Of a stretch of DNA of 64,000 nt, positions 27,245 to 36,104 are shown in pieces. The DNA lies in assembly GCF_025399895.1 (NCBI RefSeq), contig NZ_JAODUA010000003.1, positions 372,001-436,000 of the forward strand, given 5' to 3'. Position numbers and translations under genes: made by a program. The notes below the pieces were generated by a model, which saw only the letters and a program-made list of their open reading frames with translations, was not told where the DNA came from and ran no database searches. The stretch's first letter is position 1. Every line of letters begins with the position of its first letter. This stretch comes from Streptomyces sp. ASQP_92. GTDB lineage: Bacteria; Actinomycetota; Actinomycetes; Streptomycetales; Streptomycetaceae.

Positions 27245-27380
27245 CGGTCCACCCCGTGTCGTGCCGTGTAAAGCCAGCACTTCGGAAGCTACCGGACCCC
27301 ACTGACAATCGCGCGGCTATGGAGAAATCGGCAGGTCAGCGGGGTGCTCGGGTCAGCTGTGGGCGTGGGTCAGGCGTGCG

Positions 27381-28658
27381 TCACGCGTGCGTCAGGTGCA
27401 GGCGGCGGGTGCGGCGCTCGGCGCGGGCCGCGTGCGAGCCGTACAGGGTGACCGAGACGACGCCGAGCACCGCGAGGACGCCCAGGAGCACCGTGGCCGG
27501 CCAGCCCCCCGCGTGGAAGGCGACCGCGCCCAGCGTGCCGCCCGCGCTGGAGCCCAGGTAGTACGCGGACTGGTACAGCGCCGACGCCTGGGCGCGACCC
27601 GTCTTGGCGGTGTGGCTCACCGAGGACGAGGCCACCGCGTGGCCCGCGAAGAAGCCCGCCGTGATCAGCACCAGGCCCGCCAGGATCGCGGGCAGCGAGG
27701 AGGCGAGCGAGAGCAGCAGGCCCGCCGCGGTGGTGGAGACGGCCAGGTACAGGGCGCCGCGGCGGCCCACCCGCGCCACCAACTGCCCGGCGGCGGCCGA
27801 GGAGACCGTGCCGACCAGATACACCAGGAAGATCGAGCCGATCAGGCCCTGCGGCAGGTTGAAGGGCGCCGCGGTGAGGCGGTAGCCGATCACCGTGTAG
27901 ACCGCGCCGAACACCGTCATGAACAGCGCGCCGATGGCGTACAGACGCACCAGGAGCGGGTCGGCGAGGTGGCCGCGCACGGTGCGGGCCAGCGCGCGCG
28001 GGTTCAGCGAACCCGGGGTGAAATTGCGGGCCTTGGGCAGGAGCAGGCGGAACGCCACCGCGCACACCGCGGCCAGGGCACCCACCGCAAGGAGCGCCGC
28101 GCGCCAGCCCCAGGCCTGCGCGACCCAGCCGGTCAGGATGCGTCCGCTCATGCCGCCGATCGAGTTGCCCGCGACGAACAGGCCGATCGCCCCGACCAGC
28201 GCCTTGGGCCTCACTTCCTCCGCCAGGTACGCCATCGCCGAGGCGGGGAGCCCCGCGATCGCCGCGCCCTGCACCGCGCGCAGCGCCACCAGCCAGCCGA
28301 CGTTAGGCGCGAACGGGACGAGCAGGCCCACCGCCACCGCGACGGCCAGGGACACCGTCATCGTCCGGGTCCGCCCGAACCGCTCGGACAGCGCGCTCAG
28401 CGGCAGCACGCACAGGGCGAGCGCGCCCGTCGCGGCCGACACCGTCCAGCTCGCCGCGCTCGCCGTGGCCCCGAGGTCCGCGGAGATCAGCGGCAGCAGG
28501 GCCTGGGTGGAGTAGAGGAGGGCGAAAGTGGCGACACCGGCGGCGAAGAGCGCGAAGCTCATCCGGCGGTAGCCGGCGGCGCCGGGGGTGAGCTGGAGCG
28601 GGGACGACGAGGTGGAGGCGCCCACGGTGGTGGACGCCCCGGTACTGGCGGGAGGCAT
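27381..28658 (-). CDS. MFS transporter (YnfM-like exporter)
   Basis: 425-residue major facilitator protein with 12 hydrophobic segments. The loop 2-3 signature is present as LSERFGRTRTMTVSL, and its counterpart in the second half as LVARVGRRGALYLAV. Best resemblance is to the YnfM/arabinose-efflux-like group. The gene is divergent from a LysR regulator 87 bases away, an arrangement in which the LysR protein normally controls the transporter. The substrate is unknown. ATG 28658 is preferred over a longer reading into the promoter region. Confidence 0.87.
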   Translation of the reverse strand: MPPASTGASTTVGASTSSSPLQLTPGAAGYRRMSFALFAAGVATFALLYSTQALLPLISADLGATASAASWTVSAATGALALCVLPLSALSERFGRTRTMTVSLAVAVAVGLLVPFAPNVGWLVALRAVQGAAIAGLPASAMAYLAEEVRPKALVGAIGLFVAGNSIGGMSGRILTGWVAQAWGWRAALLAVGALAAVCAVAFRLLLPKARNFTPGSLNPRALARTVRGHLADPLLVRLYAIGALFMTVFGAVYTVIGYRLTAAPFNLPQGLIGSIFLVYLVGTVSSAAAGQLVARVGRRGALYLAVSTTAAGLLLSLASSLPAILAGLVLITAGFFAGHAVASSSVSHTAKTGRAQASALYQSAYYLGSSAGGTLGAVAFHAGGWPATVLLGVLAVLGVVSVTLYGSHAARAERRTRRLHLTHA

Positions 28659-28745
28659 GTCGAAACCGTAGGCCTGCCTGCGTTTATGCGTCCAATGCAC
28701 AGATGGGCGACAATCGATCCACTGCTGCATCAGCCGAGGTCAGAG

Positions 28746-29684
28746 GTGCGCGTGTCATCGAACAGTTACGAAGAATCCATGGAGGACGCCGCGATGGCGC
28801 TCGCGCCGCGGCTGGCCTACTTCGCCGGGGTGGCCCGCCATGAGCACGTGACCCGCGCCGCGCACGAACTGGGCGTGCCCCAGTCGACCCTGTCGCGCGC
28901 CATGGTCCGCCTCGAAGAGGACCTGGGTGTCGCCCTGTTCGCGCGCAAGGGCCGCACCGTCGCGCTGACCGCCGCGGGCCGTACCTTCCTCGGTTCCGCC
29001 GAGCGGGCCCTCGCCGAGGTGGGCCGGGCCGCGGAGTCGGTGCGCGCGGACGCCGACCCGGGCACCGGCAAGGTCGCCTTCGGCTTTCTGCACACCATGG
29101 GGTCGGAGACGGTGCCGGGCCTGATCCGCGCCTTCCGCGTCGACCATCCCCGGGTCCGCTTCACCCTCGTACAGAACTATGGCGAGGCGATGATCGAGCG
29201 GCTGCGCGCGGGCGAGCTCGATCTCTGTCTGACCTCGCCCGTGCCGGACGCGCCGGACCTCGCGGCCCGGCGCCTGGACGAGCAGCGGCTGCGTTTGGTG
29301 GTGCCCGACGACCACCGGCTCGCGGGCCGCAAGCGGGTGCGGCTCGCGGAGGCCGCCGACGAGACCTTCGTGACCCTGGAGCCGGGCTACGGGCTGCGCC
29401 GCATCACCGACGACCTGTGCGCCGACGCCGGGTTCGCGCCCCGCATCGCCTTCGAGGGCGAGGAGGCCGAGACGCTGCGCGGCCTCGTCGCGGCCGGGCT
29501 CGGCGTGGCGCTGCTCCCGCCGCCCGCGGTGGCCCGGCCGGGAGTGGTCGAGCTGACCGTCACCGCCCCGCGCGCAGTGCGCGAGATCGGGGTGGCCTGG
29601 CTGGACGGCCATCCGGACACCCCGCCGGTGGCCGCCTTCAAGGCCTTTCTGCTCTCCCGCCGTGGAAAGCTGATCCCCGAGTGA
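28746..29684 (+). CDS. LysR family regulator, probably of the divergent MFS gene
   Basis: 312 residues. The N-terminal winged helix reads FAGVARHEHVTRAAHELGVP followed by QSTLSRAMVRLEEDLGVALF, and the effector-binding domain follows from about residue 95 (KVAFGFLHTMGSETVPGLIR). GTG 28746 follows GAGG; GTG 28752 is also possible. The 87-base gap to the MFS gene holds the shared promoter; I could not settle on one T-N11-A box. The effector is unknown. Confidence 0.88.
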   Translation: MRVSSNSYEESMEDAAMALAPRLAYFAGVARHEHVTRAAHELGVPQSTLSRAMVRLEEDLGVALFARKGRTVALTAAGRTFLGSAERALAEVGRAAESVRADADPGTGKVAFGFLHTMGSETVPGLIRAFRVDHPRVRFTLVQNYGEAMIERLRAGELDLCLTSPVPDAPDLAARRLDEQRLRLVVPDDHRLAGRKRVRLAEAADETFVTLEPGYGLRRITDDLCADAGFAPRIAFEGEEAETLRGLVAAGLGVALLPPPAVARPGVVELTVTAPRAVREIGVAWLDGHPDTPPVAAFKAFLLSRRGKLIPE

Positions 29685-29702
29685 GTCGCCCCGCGAACTC
29701 CC

Positions 29703-30467
29703 TTATCGGCGAAGGGACTTGCCGAAGCCGGCCGCCAGGGGCATCCGGAGCCCAAGGGGCGGTGGCGCGGCGAACGCGTCCGTGACGGGGCGGGCGTACG
29801 GGCGCGAGAACAGGGTGCCGAAGACGAAGTCGACCGCGAGCGCGTGGACTTCGGGCCGGTGCTGACGCATCGAGTGGCCGTCGGAGTGGACCTCGAAGCG
29901 GCAGGTGTCCCGGTTGGCCTTCTTGGCGCGCTCGGCGAGCCGGTAGGACAGCTCGGGGTCGGTGCGCGCGTCATTGGTGCCGTGCACGATCATCACGCGC
30001 CGGCCCACGAGCTGTTTCACCGGCTCGGGGTCGGCGGCCACGTCGTCGTCGGGGATCCAAGGGGCCAGCGCCAGCACGGAGTTGACGGCCGGATGGCCCG
30101 CCGCCCGCAGCGCGGCCCGGCCGCCCATGCCGTGCCCGGCCAGACACACCGGCACGTCCCCATAGCGCCGTACGACCTCGTCCGCGGCCCATTCGGCGTC
30201 CGTGGCCAGCCGTGCGTCGCCGCCGTTCCAGCCCCGGCCGCGATAGTGGACCGCGTGCGCCACGAGACCCTCCGGGCCGCCGTCCCGCGCCAGTCTGCGG
30301 GCCAGCGGGAGCGCGGCCGCGTACGCGAGGGGGGAGGGCCGGCGTGCCGAGACGGGGTCGCCGTCCGGGAGCACGAGGACCACGCCGCCGACCGTAGCGC
30401 CGGCGCCGGTCGCGCCGACGGCCCGTCCCAGCCGGGCCGCAGGCAGGGGAGTCGCTTGCAGTGCCAT
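29703..30467 (-). CDS. Alpha/beta-hydrolase fold protein lacking the nucleophile serine
   Basis: 254 residues with the alpha/beta-hydrolase layout of dienelactone-hydrolase-like proteins: VVLVLPDGDPVS, a nucleophile elbow, IVHGTNDARTD with the acid Asp166, and HSDGHSMRQH with the base His198. The elbow is GHGMGG (residues 111-116), so glycine 113 stands where the serine or cysteine nucleophile should be; the codon is GGC. The other triad residues are kept. It may be a non-hydrolytic binding protein or have a changed mechanism. The neighbour adenosine deaminase is divergent and does not explain it. Confidence 0.8.
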   Translation of the reverse strand: MALQATPLPAARLGRAVGATGAGATVGGVVLVLPDGDPVSARRPSPLAYAAALPLARRLARDGGPEGLVAHAVHYRGRGWNGGDARLATDAEWAADEVVRRYGDVPVCLAGHGMGGRAALRAAGHPAVNSVLALAPWIPDDDVAADPEPVKQLVGRRVMIVHGTNDARTDPELSYRLAERAKKANRDTCRFEVHSDGHSMRQHRPEVHALAVDFVFGTLFSRPYARPVTDAFAAPPPLGLRMPLAAGFGKSLRR

Positions 30468-30553
30468 GGCAGAACAGTCTCAGAAGCCGAGGTGTACGCC
30501 ACCCGTCCGCGCGGTCACTGTTACGTATCGACGGTGGCCGTACACCGGGCGAT

Positions 30554-30565
30554 CTACGCGCGTAG
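30554..30565. promoter_or_regulatory. Nucleoside-regulon palindrome before adenosine deaminase
   Basis: Perfect CTACGCGCGTAG palindrome, 16 bases before the adenosine deaminase start codon, where a bound repressor would block initiation. Identical copies precede the ABC operon, deoC and the purine phosphorylase gene. Confidence 0.75.
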
Positions 30566-30581
30566 GGATTAGAGTGCGCAG

Positions 30582-31736
30582 ATGACGAGCCAGACCGCTT
30601 CCGTACCCAGCCCGGATCAGATCAGCCGTGCCCCGAAGGTGCTGCTCCACGACCACCTCGACGGCGGTCTGCGTCCCGGGACCATCATCGACATCGCCCG
30701 ACAGACGGGGTACGACGGACTGCCCGAGACCGAGGCCGACAAGCTCGGCATCTGGTTCCGCGAGGCCGCCGACTCGGGCTCCCTGGAACGGTACTTGGAG
30801 ACCTTCGCGCACACCTGCGCCGTCATGCAGACCCGCGACGCGCTGTTCCGCGTCGCCGCCGAGTGCGCCGAGGACCTCGCCGAGGACGGTGTCGTCTACG
30901 CCGAGGTGCGCTACGCGCCCGAGCAGCACCTGGAGCAGGGCCTCACCCTCGACGAGGTCGTCGTGGCCGTCAACGAGGGCTTCCGCGAAGGCGAACGGCG
31001 GGCCCGCGCCAACGGCCACCGAATCCGGGTGGGCGCGCTGCTCACCGCGATGCGGCACGCGGCCCGCGCCCTGGAGATCGCCGAACTGGCCAACTCCTAC
31101 CGGGACTCGGGCGTCGCCGGCTTCGACATCGCGGGCGCCGAGGCGGGCTTCCCGCCCACCCGCCACCTCGATGCCTTCGAGTACCTCAAGCGCGAGAACA
31201 ACCACTTCACCATCCACGCGGGCGAGGCGTTCGGGCTGCCGTCGATCTGGCAGGCGCTCCAGTGGTGCGGCGCCGACCGGCTCGGCCACGGGGTGCGCAT
31301 CATCGACGACATCGAGGTCGCCGAGGACGGCACGGTGAAGCTCGGCCGGCTCGCCTCGTACGTACGGGACAAGCGGATCCCGCTGGAGATGTGCCCGACG
31401 TCCAACCTCCAGACCGGAGCCGCCACCTCGTACGCCGACCACCCCATCGGGCTGTTGCGCAAGCTGCACTTCCGGGCCACCGTGAACACGGACAACCGGC
31501 TGATGTCGGGCACCACCATGAGCCAGGAATTCGAGCACCTGACGAATGCCTTCGGCTACACACTCGATGACATGCAGTGGTTCACAGTCAATGCGATGAA
31601 ATCAGCATTCATTCCTTTCGACGAACGACTGGCCATGATCAATGACGTGATCAAGCCCGGATACGCCGAGTTGAAATCCGAATGGCTGTTCCAGCAGACC
31701 GCCACGACCAGCGGTTCTTCGGTCGCAGGCGGCTGA
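30582..31736 (+). CDS. add: Adenosine deaminase
   Basis: 384-residue zinc amidohydrolase converting (deoxy)adenosine to (deoxy)inosine. Metal and catalytic motifs are [12 protein letters not shown] (H-x-H), [26 protein letters not shown] and [10 protein letters not shown]. In the last, the usual second aspartate of the D-D pair is asparagine, as I recall in other actinobacterial forms. The start ATG lies 16 bases from a CTACGCGCGTAG palindrome. A strong terminator follows, so it is a single-gene unit. It supplies inosine to purine nucleoside phosphorylase. Confidence 0.93.
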   Translation: MTSQTASVPSPDQISRAPKVLLHDHLDGGLRPGTIIDIARQTGYDGLPETEADKLGIWFREAADSGSLERYLETFAHTCAVMQTRDALFRVAAECAEDLAEDGVVYAEVRYAPEQHLEQGLTLDEVVVAVNEGFREGERRARANGHRIRVGALLTAMRHAARALEIAELANSYRDSGVAGFDIAGAEAGFPPTRHLDAFEYLKRENNHFTIHAGEAFGLPSIWQALQWCGADRLGHGVRIIDDIEVAEDGTVKLGRLASYVRDKRIPLEMCPTSNLQTGAATSYADHPIGLLRKLHFRATVNTDNRLMSGTTMSQEFEHLTNAFGYTLDDMQWFTVNAMKSAFIPFDERLAMINDVIKPGYAELKSEWLFQQTATTSGSSVAGG

Positions 31737-31748
31737 TCTCAGGTAGCG

Positions 31749-31784
31749 GAAAACGGCCGGGGGTGTGAACCCCCGGCCGTTTTC
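31749..31784 (+). terminator. Hairpin terminator after adenosine deaminase gene
   Basis: Perfect 15-base-pair stem GAAAACGGCCGGGGG with its complement and a 6-base TGTGAA loop, ending in TTTTC. It lies 12 bases after the stop. Confidence 0.9.
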
Positions 31785-31860
31785 GCATGTTTGCGCCCGG
31801 GTGGTCGGCTGACTACCTTGGCGAGCCGCTCACCTTTCCCACCCCAAGGACGAATTTCTG

Positions 31861-32166
31861 ATGAAGCAGTCCACCAAGACGCTCGGTGTCGTTGCCCTCG
31901 GTGCCGCCTTCGCCGCGGCTGCCGCCGGCACGGCGTCCGCCGCCCCCGCGCTCCCGGCCCTGGGCGCGCTGTCGACCGTGACCGCGGGCACCCCGATCGG
32001 CGCCGTCTCCAAGGTCGTCCCCGCGGCTTCCCCCGAGGCGCTGGTCGGCCAGCAGGAGAAGAAGACGTCCGGCGACCCGGTGGGCAGCCTGCTCGGCGGT
32101 CTGCCGACCGGCCCCGTGGCGAGCAACCTCGCGAGCGGCGGTCTGCCCGGCGGCCTCGGCGGCTGA
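31861..32166 (+). CDS. Small secreted protein, function unknown
   Basis: 101 residues. A clear Sec signal peptide (MKQSTKTLGVVALGAAFAAA through TASAA) should be cut near residue 28. The mature part is Ala/Gly/Pro/Leu-rich and ends in a Gly-rich tail (SGGLPGGLGG), without cysteines. Such small secreted proteins are common in Streptomyces cell envelopes. It resembles in general style, but not clearly in sequence, the secreted protein at 38.6-39.0 kb. Function unknown. Confidence 0.7.
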   Translation: MKQSTKTLGVVALGAAFAAAAAGTASAAPALPALGALSTVTAGTPIGAVSKVVPAASPEALVGQQEKKTSGDPVGSLLGGLPTGPVASNLASGGLPGGLGG

Positions 32167-32242
32167 CCCCGGTACACCCCCTCGGGGCGCACACCCGTGA
32201 GCCGGGTGTGCGCCCCGACGGTGTCTGAGTAGGGTCCTGATC

Positions 32243-32983
32243 ATGCGTCCGAAGGCGTCCGCCCGAGCGACGGTGCCGACCCGAGCGATGGTGCTCACCC
32301 GGGCGGCGGTGCTCGTCCTGACCGCGCTGCTCGCGGGCGTGGCCTGCACCGCGGCGCCGGAGGGCCCCGCCGGACCGGTCACCGCCCGGGCGCCCGCTTC
32401 TCCGCCGCCGAACGGCCTGGAACGGGCCGCCCTCGCGGCGGATGACGTGCCCGGGTACGAGATCTCCGGCGCACCCGCGCCCGACACCGGCGCCGACCGC
32501 GCCCCCCGGGCCGACCGCGCCGCCTGCGCGCCGCTGGCCGAGGTGATGGGCGGGGCACCCGACGACCGGGCCCGCGCGACCGTGAGCCGGGGCCTCGGTG
32601 CGCGCCGGAACCCGGGCCTCGCGGTGTCGGCCTCGCTGTCCGCCTACGCGCCGCCGGACGCCCGGCGCCTGATCGAGCGGCTGAGAACGGCTCTGGCCCA
32701 CTGCGGCACCGCCTTCGACACGCTCCTCGACGGCCATCGGGCCACCTACCAGGACGTGCGGGCCGAGCCGTACCAGGTGCGCGGCGAGTCGGTGAGCTGG
32801 ACCGCGACCGCGACCGGGCAGGGCGCTCCGGCCCCCGTGCACCTCGTCGTGGTGCGCCGGGGCGCCACCATCGTGCGGTTCATGGCGATCGACCTGTCCG
32901 GGCGGGCACCGGTGACGGTCGCCGTGCCGCACGACATCGCCGACCGTCAGCTCGACAAGCTCGCCCGGATTCTCGGGGCCTGA
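32243..32983 (+). CDS. Putative lipoprotein, function unknown
   Basis: 246 residues with an N-terminal signal and lipobox LAGVAC, so probably anchored outside the membrane. The rest has a Pro/Ala linker followed by a globular domain of about 180 residues. Segments LERAALAADDVPGYEISGAP and VHLVVVRRGATIVRFMAIDL resemble sensor-like extracellular domains of Streptomyces lipoproteins. It is convergent with the PspC gene (1 base between stops). No specific family recognised. Confidence 0.72.
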   Translation: MRPKASARATVPTRAMVLTRAAVLVLTALLAGVACTAAPEGPAGPVTARAPASPPPNGLERAALAADDVPGYEISGAPAPDTGADRAPRADRAACAPLAEVMGGAPDDRARATVSRGLGARRNPGLAVSASLSAYAPPDARRLIERLRTALAHCGTAFDTLLDGHRATYQDVRAEPYQVRGESVSWTATATGQGAPAPVHLVVVRRGATIVRFMAIDLSGRAPVTVAVPHDIADRQLDKLARILGA

Positions 32984-32984
32984 A

Positions 32985-33188
32985 CTACCAGGCCGCGCGC
33001 GCCGACTTCTCGCCGGGGATCAGCGCCCACATCGCCAGATAGACCAGGAACTGCGGCCCCGGCAGCAGGCACGAGACGAGGAAGATGACCCGCATCGTGG
33101 TGGCGGAGGTGCCGAAGCGCCGGGCCAGCGCTGCGCACACCCCGCCGATCCGGCGGCCTTCGGTCGGGCGGACAAGAGGGGCGCTCAT
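32985..33188 (-). CDS. PspC domain membrane protein
   Basis: 67-residue PspC-type protein. It has the typical RRIGGVCAALARRFGTSATT motif followed by one transmembrane segment of about 25 residues (VIFLVSCLLPGPQFLVYLAM). PspC proteins act in envelope stress responses in other bacteria; in actinobacteria their role is less clear. Its ATG overlaps the stop of the VanZ-like gene, so the two are coupled. Confidence 0.85.
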   Translation of the reverse strand: MSAPLVRPTEGRRIGGVCAALARRFGTSATTMRVIFLVSCLLPGPQFLVYLAMWALIPGEKSARAAW

Positions 33189-33844
33189 GGCAGGCTCCTT
33201 CGGAGCTGGAGGGGGGAGCCGCTTCGGTCGGGCTCCCTCGCGATGTCTCCATACTCCCGCCGGACCCTCGCCGGGGCGTCGGTCCAGGGGGCTGTGACAA
33301 CCCTGGGATTTGTCGGGGTACGTCCCTGAGAAGGCTCCTCCGGAAGGAGGGGCGCGCAGGGGTCGCCCTGGTTCCTGCGGCGGAGGCCCCGCCGGCCCGC
33401 CGGCACCACCGCGAGGTGGGCCAGCGCCACGCCCGCGGTGTTCAGGAGCAGCGCGTCCACATCGGGGACCTGCCCGGGCACGGCCGTCTGGAGCAGGGCG
33501 ATGCCGAGCGAGATCAGCGCGCCGGCCAGCACCGTGCGTACCAGGGAAGCCAGCGGCGAGACCCGCAGGCGGCCGCCCGCCATCGGGAGCAGCACCCCCA
33601 GCGGGGCGAGCAGCAGCAGACCCTCACCGATCCGGTGGGCGGCCTGGAGCGGGCCGAGCGCGAGGTCGGCCCTGATGCCGGCGAGCGGCGTCAGATTGGT
33701 GGCCGTCACCCACATCACGTCCCGGGGTCTCAGCGAGATCCACGCCACGAGCAGCAGATGCGCGAGGAGGAGGACCCACCCCACCGCGCGGAACCGGATG
33801 ACGGCGCTGCCGTCCTGACCATGACGCTGCTGCACGCCCCCCAA
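33185..33844 (-). CDS. VanZ-like membrane protein
   Basis: 219 residues. Four hydrophobic segments with the VanZ-family pattern: VLLLAHLLLVAWISLRPRDV, a RIGEGLLLLAPLGVLLPMAG segment, a third at LVRTVLAGALISLGIALLQT ending in the conserved E/Q-T/S region, then DVDALLLNTAGVALAHLAVV. The last about 75 residues are a charged cytoplasmic tail. TTG 33844 is the longest start; GTG 33835 is possible. It is coupled to the PspC gene downstream. VanZ-like proteins are linked to glycopeptide resistance or wall stress; its role here is unknown. Confidence 0.75.
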   Translation of the reverse strand: MGGVQQRHGQDGSAVIRFRAVGWVLLLAHLLLVAWISLRPRDVMWVTATNLTPLAGIRADLALGPLQAAHRIGEGLLLLAPLGVLLPMAGGRLRVSPLASLVRTVLAGALISLGIALLQTAVPGQVPDVDALLLNTAGVALAHLAVVPAGRRGLRRRNQGDPCAPLLPEEPSQGRTPTNPRVVTAPWTDAPARVRREYGDIAREPDRSGSPLQLRRSLP

Positions 33845-33903
33845 GACGCGGGACGCGGCGGGAACGGTTCCGCCCGGGCCCAGTGATTCCGCCCGCGGCC
33901 GCC

Positions 33904-34527
33904 CTAGGTACGGCTGGGGCGGGGGATCTCGCCGAGGGTGGCCGCGCTGTCCGGGCGGGACTTCATCTCCGCGGTGCAGGTGTAGCCGCGGGCCGGGTCC
34001 TCACCGGGGCCGCCGAGCACCACCTGCTGGCTGCCGGGCGTGGTCGGCATGTTCTCCGCGTACGTGCACACCACCTGCGACAGCGCGAGCGCGGACAGGG
34101 CCTCCGGGGCGCGGCTGAGGCGCAGCGTGCCCGCCGGGTCGTTGGCGCGGGCCGCGGTGACGGTGAGCGGGCCCTTGACCTCGGTGGTGAACCCGGCCTC
34201 CTTCTCGTCGCCCGACGGCTGGGCGATGAGCTCGTCGAGCAGGGTCTGCGCGAAGCGGAGCCGGTCCTGGGCGCCCCTGTTCTCCGCGATGCGCACCGAC
34301 CGCTGGGCCGTGACCAACTGGGCCCCGCACACCAGGTGGACCTGGATGGTGACGCCCTCGAACTGCGGGCCGATCGCGTTGTCCGGCACCTCGCACGGCA
34401 CCCGGGAGGGCGCCGGGCCCGCGTCGACGGGCACCGAGGTGGGCCGGATGCCGCAGCCGGTGGCGGCGGTGGCCAGCGTCAGCAGACCGGCCAGCGCGAA
34501 GGCTGCCCGGCGACGGAGTTCTCTCAC
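33904..34527 (-). CDS. Putative lipoprotein of the afsQ locus
   Basis: 207 residues with signal peptide and lipobox ATGC (Cys25). The mature region has GVTIQVHLVCGAQLVTAQRS, then a helical EENRGAQ-like segment and two further cysteines (VVCTYAEN, YTCTAEM) that could form a disulphide. Its GTG overlaps the stop of the kinase gene (GTGA), which makes it the third gene of the afsQ1-afsQ2 unit. A lipoprotein co-translated with a sensor kinase may bind or modify the signal; the neighbour relation is seen, the role is inferred. Confidence 0.8.
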   Translation of the reverse strand: MRELRRRAAFALAGLLTLATAATGCGIRPTSVPVDAGPAPSRVPCEVPDNAIGPQFEGVTIQVHLVCGAQLVTAQRSVRIAENRGAQDRLRFAQTLLDELIAQPSGDEKEAGFTTEVKGPLTVTAARANDPAGTLRLSRAPEALSALALSQVVCTYAENMPTTPGSQQVVLGGPGEDPARGYTCTAEMKSRPDSAATLGEIPRPSRT

Positions 34528-36104
34528 TGCGCCGCGTCTCCTTCCGGCGTCTCGGTGGTGGCCGGCTCGGTGGCGTCCAGCGGCAGCCGCAGCACGAACA
34601 CGGCGCCGCCTTCGGGGGAGTTGGTGGCGGTGATGTCACCGCCGTGGATGTGCGCGTTCTCCATCGCGATGGACAGGCCGAGCCCGCTGCCCTCCGAGCG
34701 CGGCCGCGAGGCACTGGCCTTGTAGAACCGGTCGAAGACGTGCGGCAGGACGTCCTCGGGGATGCCGGGCCCGTGGTCGCGTACCGCGATCACCAGCTCC
34801 TCGCCCTCCACGCGGACCGAGACCCGCACCGGGGAGCCGCCGTGCTTGAGGGCGTTGCCGATCAGGTTGGCGAGCACGACGTCCAGGCGGCGCGGGTCGA
34901 GGCGCGCCATGATGCCGCGCTCGGCGTCGAGTTCGACGGCGTCCAGCCAGGCCCGGGTGTCGATGCACGCGGTGATCTGGTCGGCGATGTCCACGTCGTC
35001 CAGGACCAGCCGGGCGGTGCCCGCGTCGAAGCGGGTGACCTCCATCAGGTTCTCGACCAGGATGTTCAGCCGCCTCGTCTCGGAGACCACGAGCCGCACC
35101 GCGGGCGCGATCATCGGGTCGAGGCTGTCCTCCTCCTCGTCGAGGACCTCCGCCACGGCGGTCAGCGCGGTCAGCGGCGTCCGCAGCTCGTGCGACATGT
35201 CGGCGACGAAGCGACGGCTCGCCTCCTCGCGCGCGCTCATGTCGGTGAGCTTCTTCTCCAGCGCCTCGGCCGTGCGGTTGAACGTCCTTGACAGATCGGC
35301 GAGTTCATCGGTTCCGGACACCCTCAGGCGGGTGTCGAGCTTGCCCTCGCCGAGCCTGCGCGCCGCGTCCCCGAGGCGCTGCACCGGCCGCAGCACGGTG
35401 GTGGCGGCCGCCTGCGCCAGCAGCGCGGAGGCGAGCAGCGCGAGGAAGGTGGCGATGCCGAGCGACCAGGCGAGCGAGTTGAGGTCGCGCCGCTCCTGGT
35501 CGAGCGGGGCCAGCATGTAGCCGGTCGGCCCCGCCCCGATGATCTTCGTGCCGCCGACCAGATACGGGCGCCCGTGCAGCGTGATCCGCTGCCAGAACAG
35601 GTGGTACGGGTAGGCGTTGCTCCCCGTGACCTTCTGCTTCTTGGTGACCGCCTCCTGGAGGGACGCGGGCACGTCCTCCAGCGTGAAGCCGTCCACGTCG
35701 GAGGCGCCCACGATCGGCTTGCCGGGAGCGCGTTCGGCCACGAGCAGCACGTTGTAACGGGAGTTGCTGCTGTCCGCCATCTGCTTGGCGGACACCTGGA
35801 GGTCGTGCTCGGTCGGCTGGAGCGGCAGCGAGGCGGCGCGGTTCTGCATGCCCTGGCGGAAGTCGTTGAGCGCCGAGTCCTGCGTACGGACCAGGACGGC
35901 CTCGCGGTTGAGCCAGTACGCGATGCCGGACGCGGAGACGGCCGCGGTCAGCGCGACGAGCGCGAACACCACGACCAGGCGCAGCCGCAGACTGGTCCAG
36001 CGCAGCCCGGCGAGTACGGCCCGCTTCACCGGCCGGGCTCTTGGTGGGTGCGGGGGCGGAGCGTCAGCTTCACGACGGGGTGTCCAGGCGGTAGCCCACG
36101 CCAC
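34524..36104 (-). CDS. afsQ2: Sensor histidine kinase AfsQ2
   Basis: Up to 526 residues. Two transmembrane segments (LRLVVVFALVALTAAVSASG and a second near SLGIATFLALLASALLAQAA) flank an extracellular sensor of about 165 residues. HAMP, the H-box ADMSHELRTPLTAL, N-box NLIGNALKHGG and GSGLGLSI follow. It is the kinase for the adjacent response regulator; AfsQ1/AfsQ2 controls antibiotic production and nitrogen-related genes in S. coelicolor. The start overlaps afsQ1 by 35 bases; GTG 36029 is a shorter option, but the family length of about 535 residues, as I recall it, favours the longer one. Confidence 0.88.
   Translation of the reverse strand: MAWATAWTPRREADAPPPHPPRARPVKRAVLAGLRWTSLRLRLVVVFALVALTAAVSASGIAYWLNREAVLVRTQDSALNDFRQGMQNRAASLPLQPTEHDLQVSAKQMADSSNSRYNVLLVAERAPGKPIVGASDVDGFTLEDVPASLQEAVTKKQKVTGSNAYPYHLFWQRITLHGRPYLVGGTKIIGAGPTGYMLAPLDQERRDLNSLAWSLGIATFLALLASALLAQAAATTVLRPVQRLGDAARRLGEGKLDTRLRVSGTDELADLSRTFNRTAEALEKKLTDMSAREEASRRFVADMSHELRTPLTALTAVAEVLDEEEDSLDPMIAPAVRLVVSETRRLNILVENLMEVTRFDAGTARLVLDDVDIADQITACIDTRAWLDAVELDAERGIMARLDPRRLDVVLANLIGNALKHGGSPVRVSVRVEGEELVIAVRDHGPGIPEDVLPHVFDRFYKASASRPRSEGSGLGLSIAMENAHIHGGDITATNSPEGGAVFVLRLPLDATEPATTETPEGDAAQ

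Noticed and set aside
28746..29684. LysR gene read as a much longer protein from 27.4 kb
   Set aside because: The extra N-terminus is the antisense of the MFS gene; the LysR fold begins near 28.75 kb.
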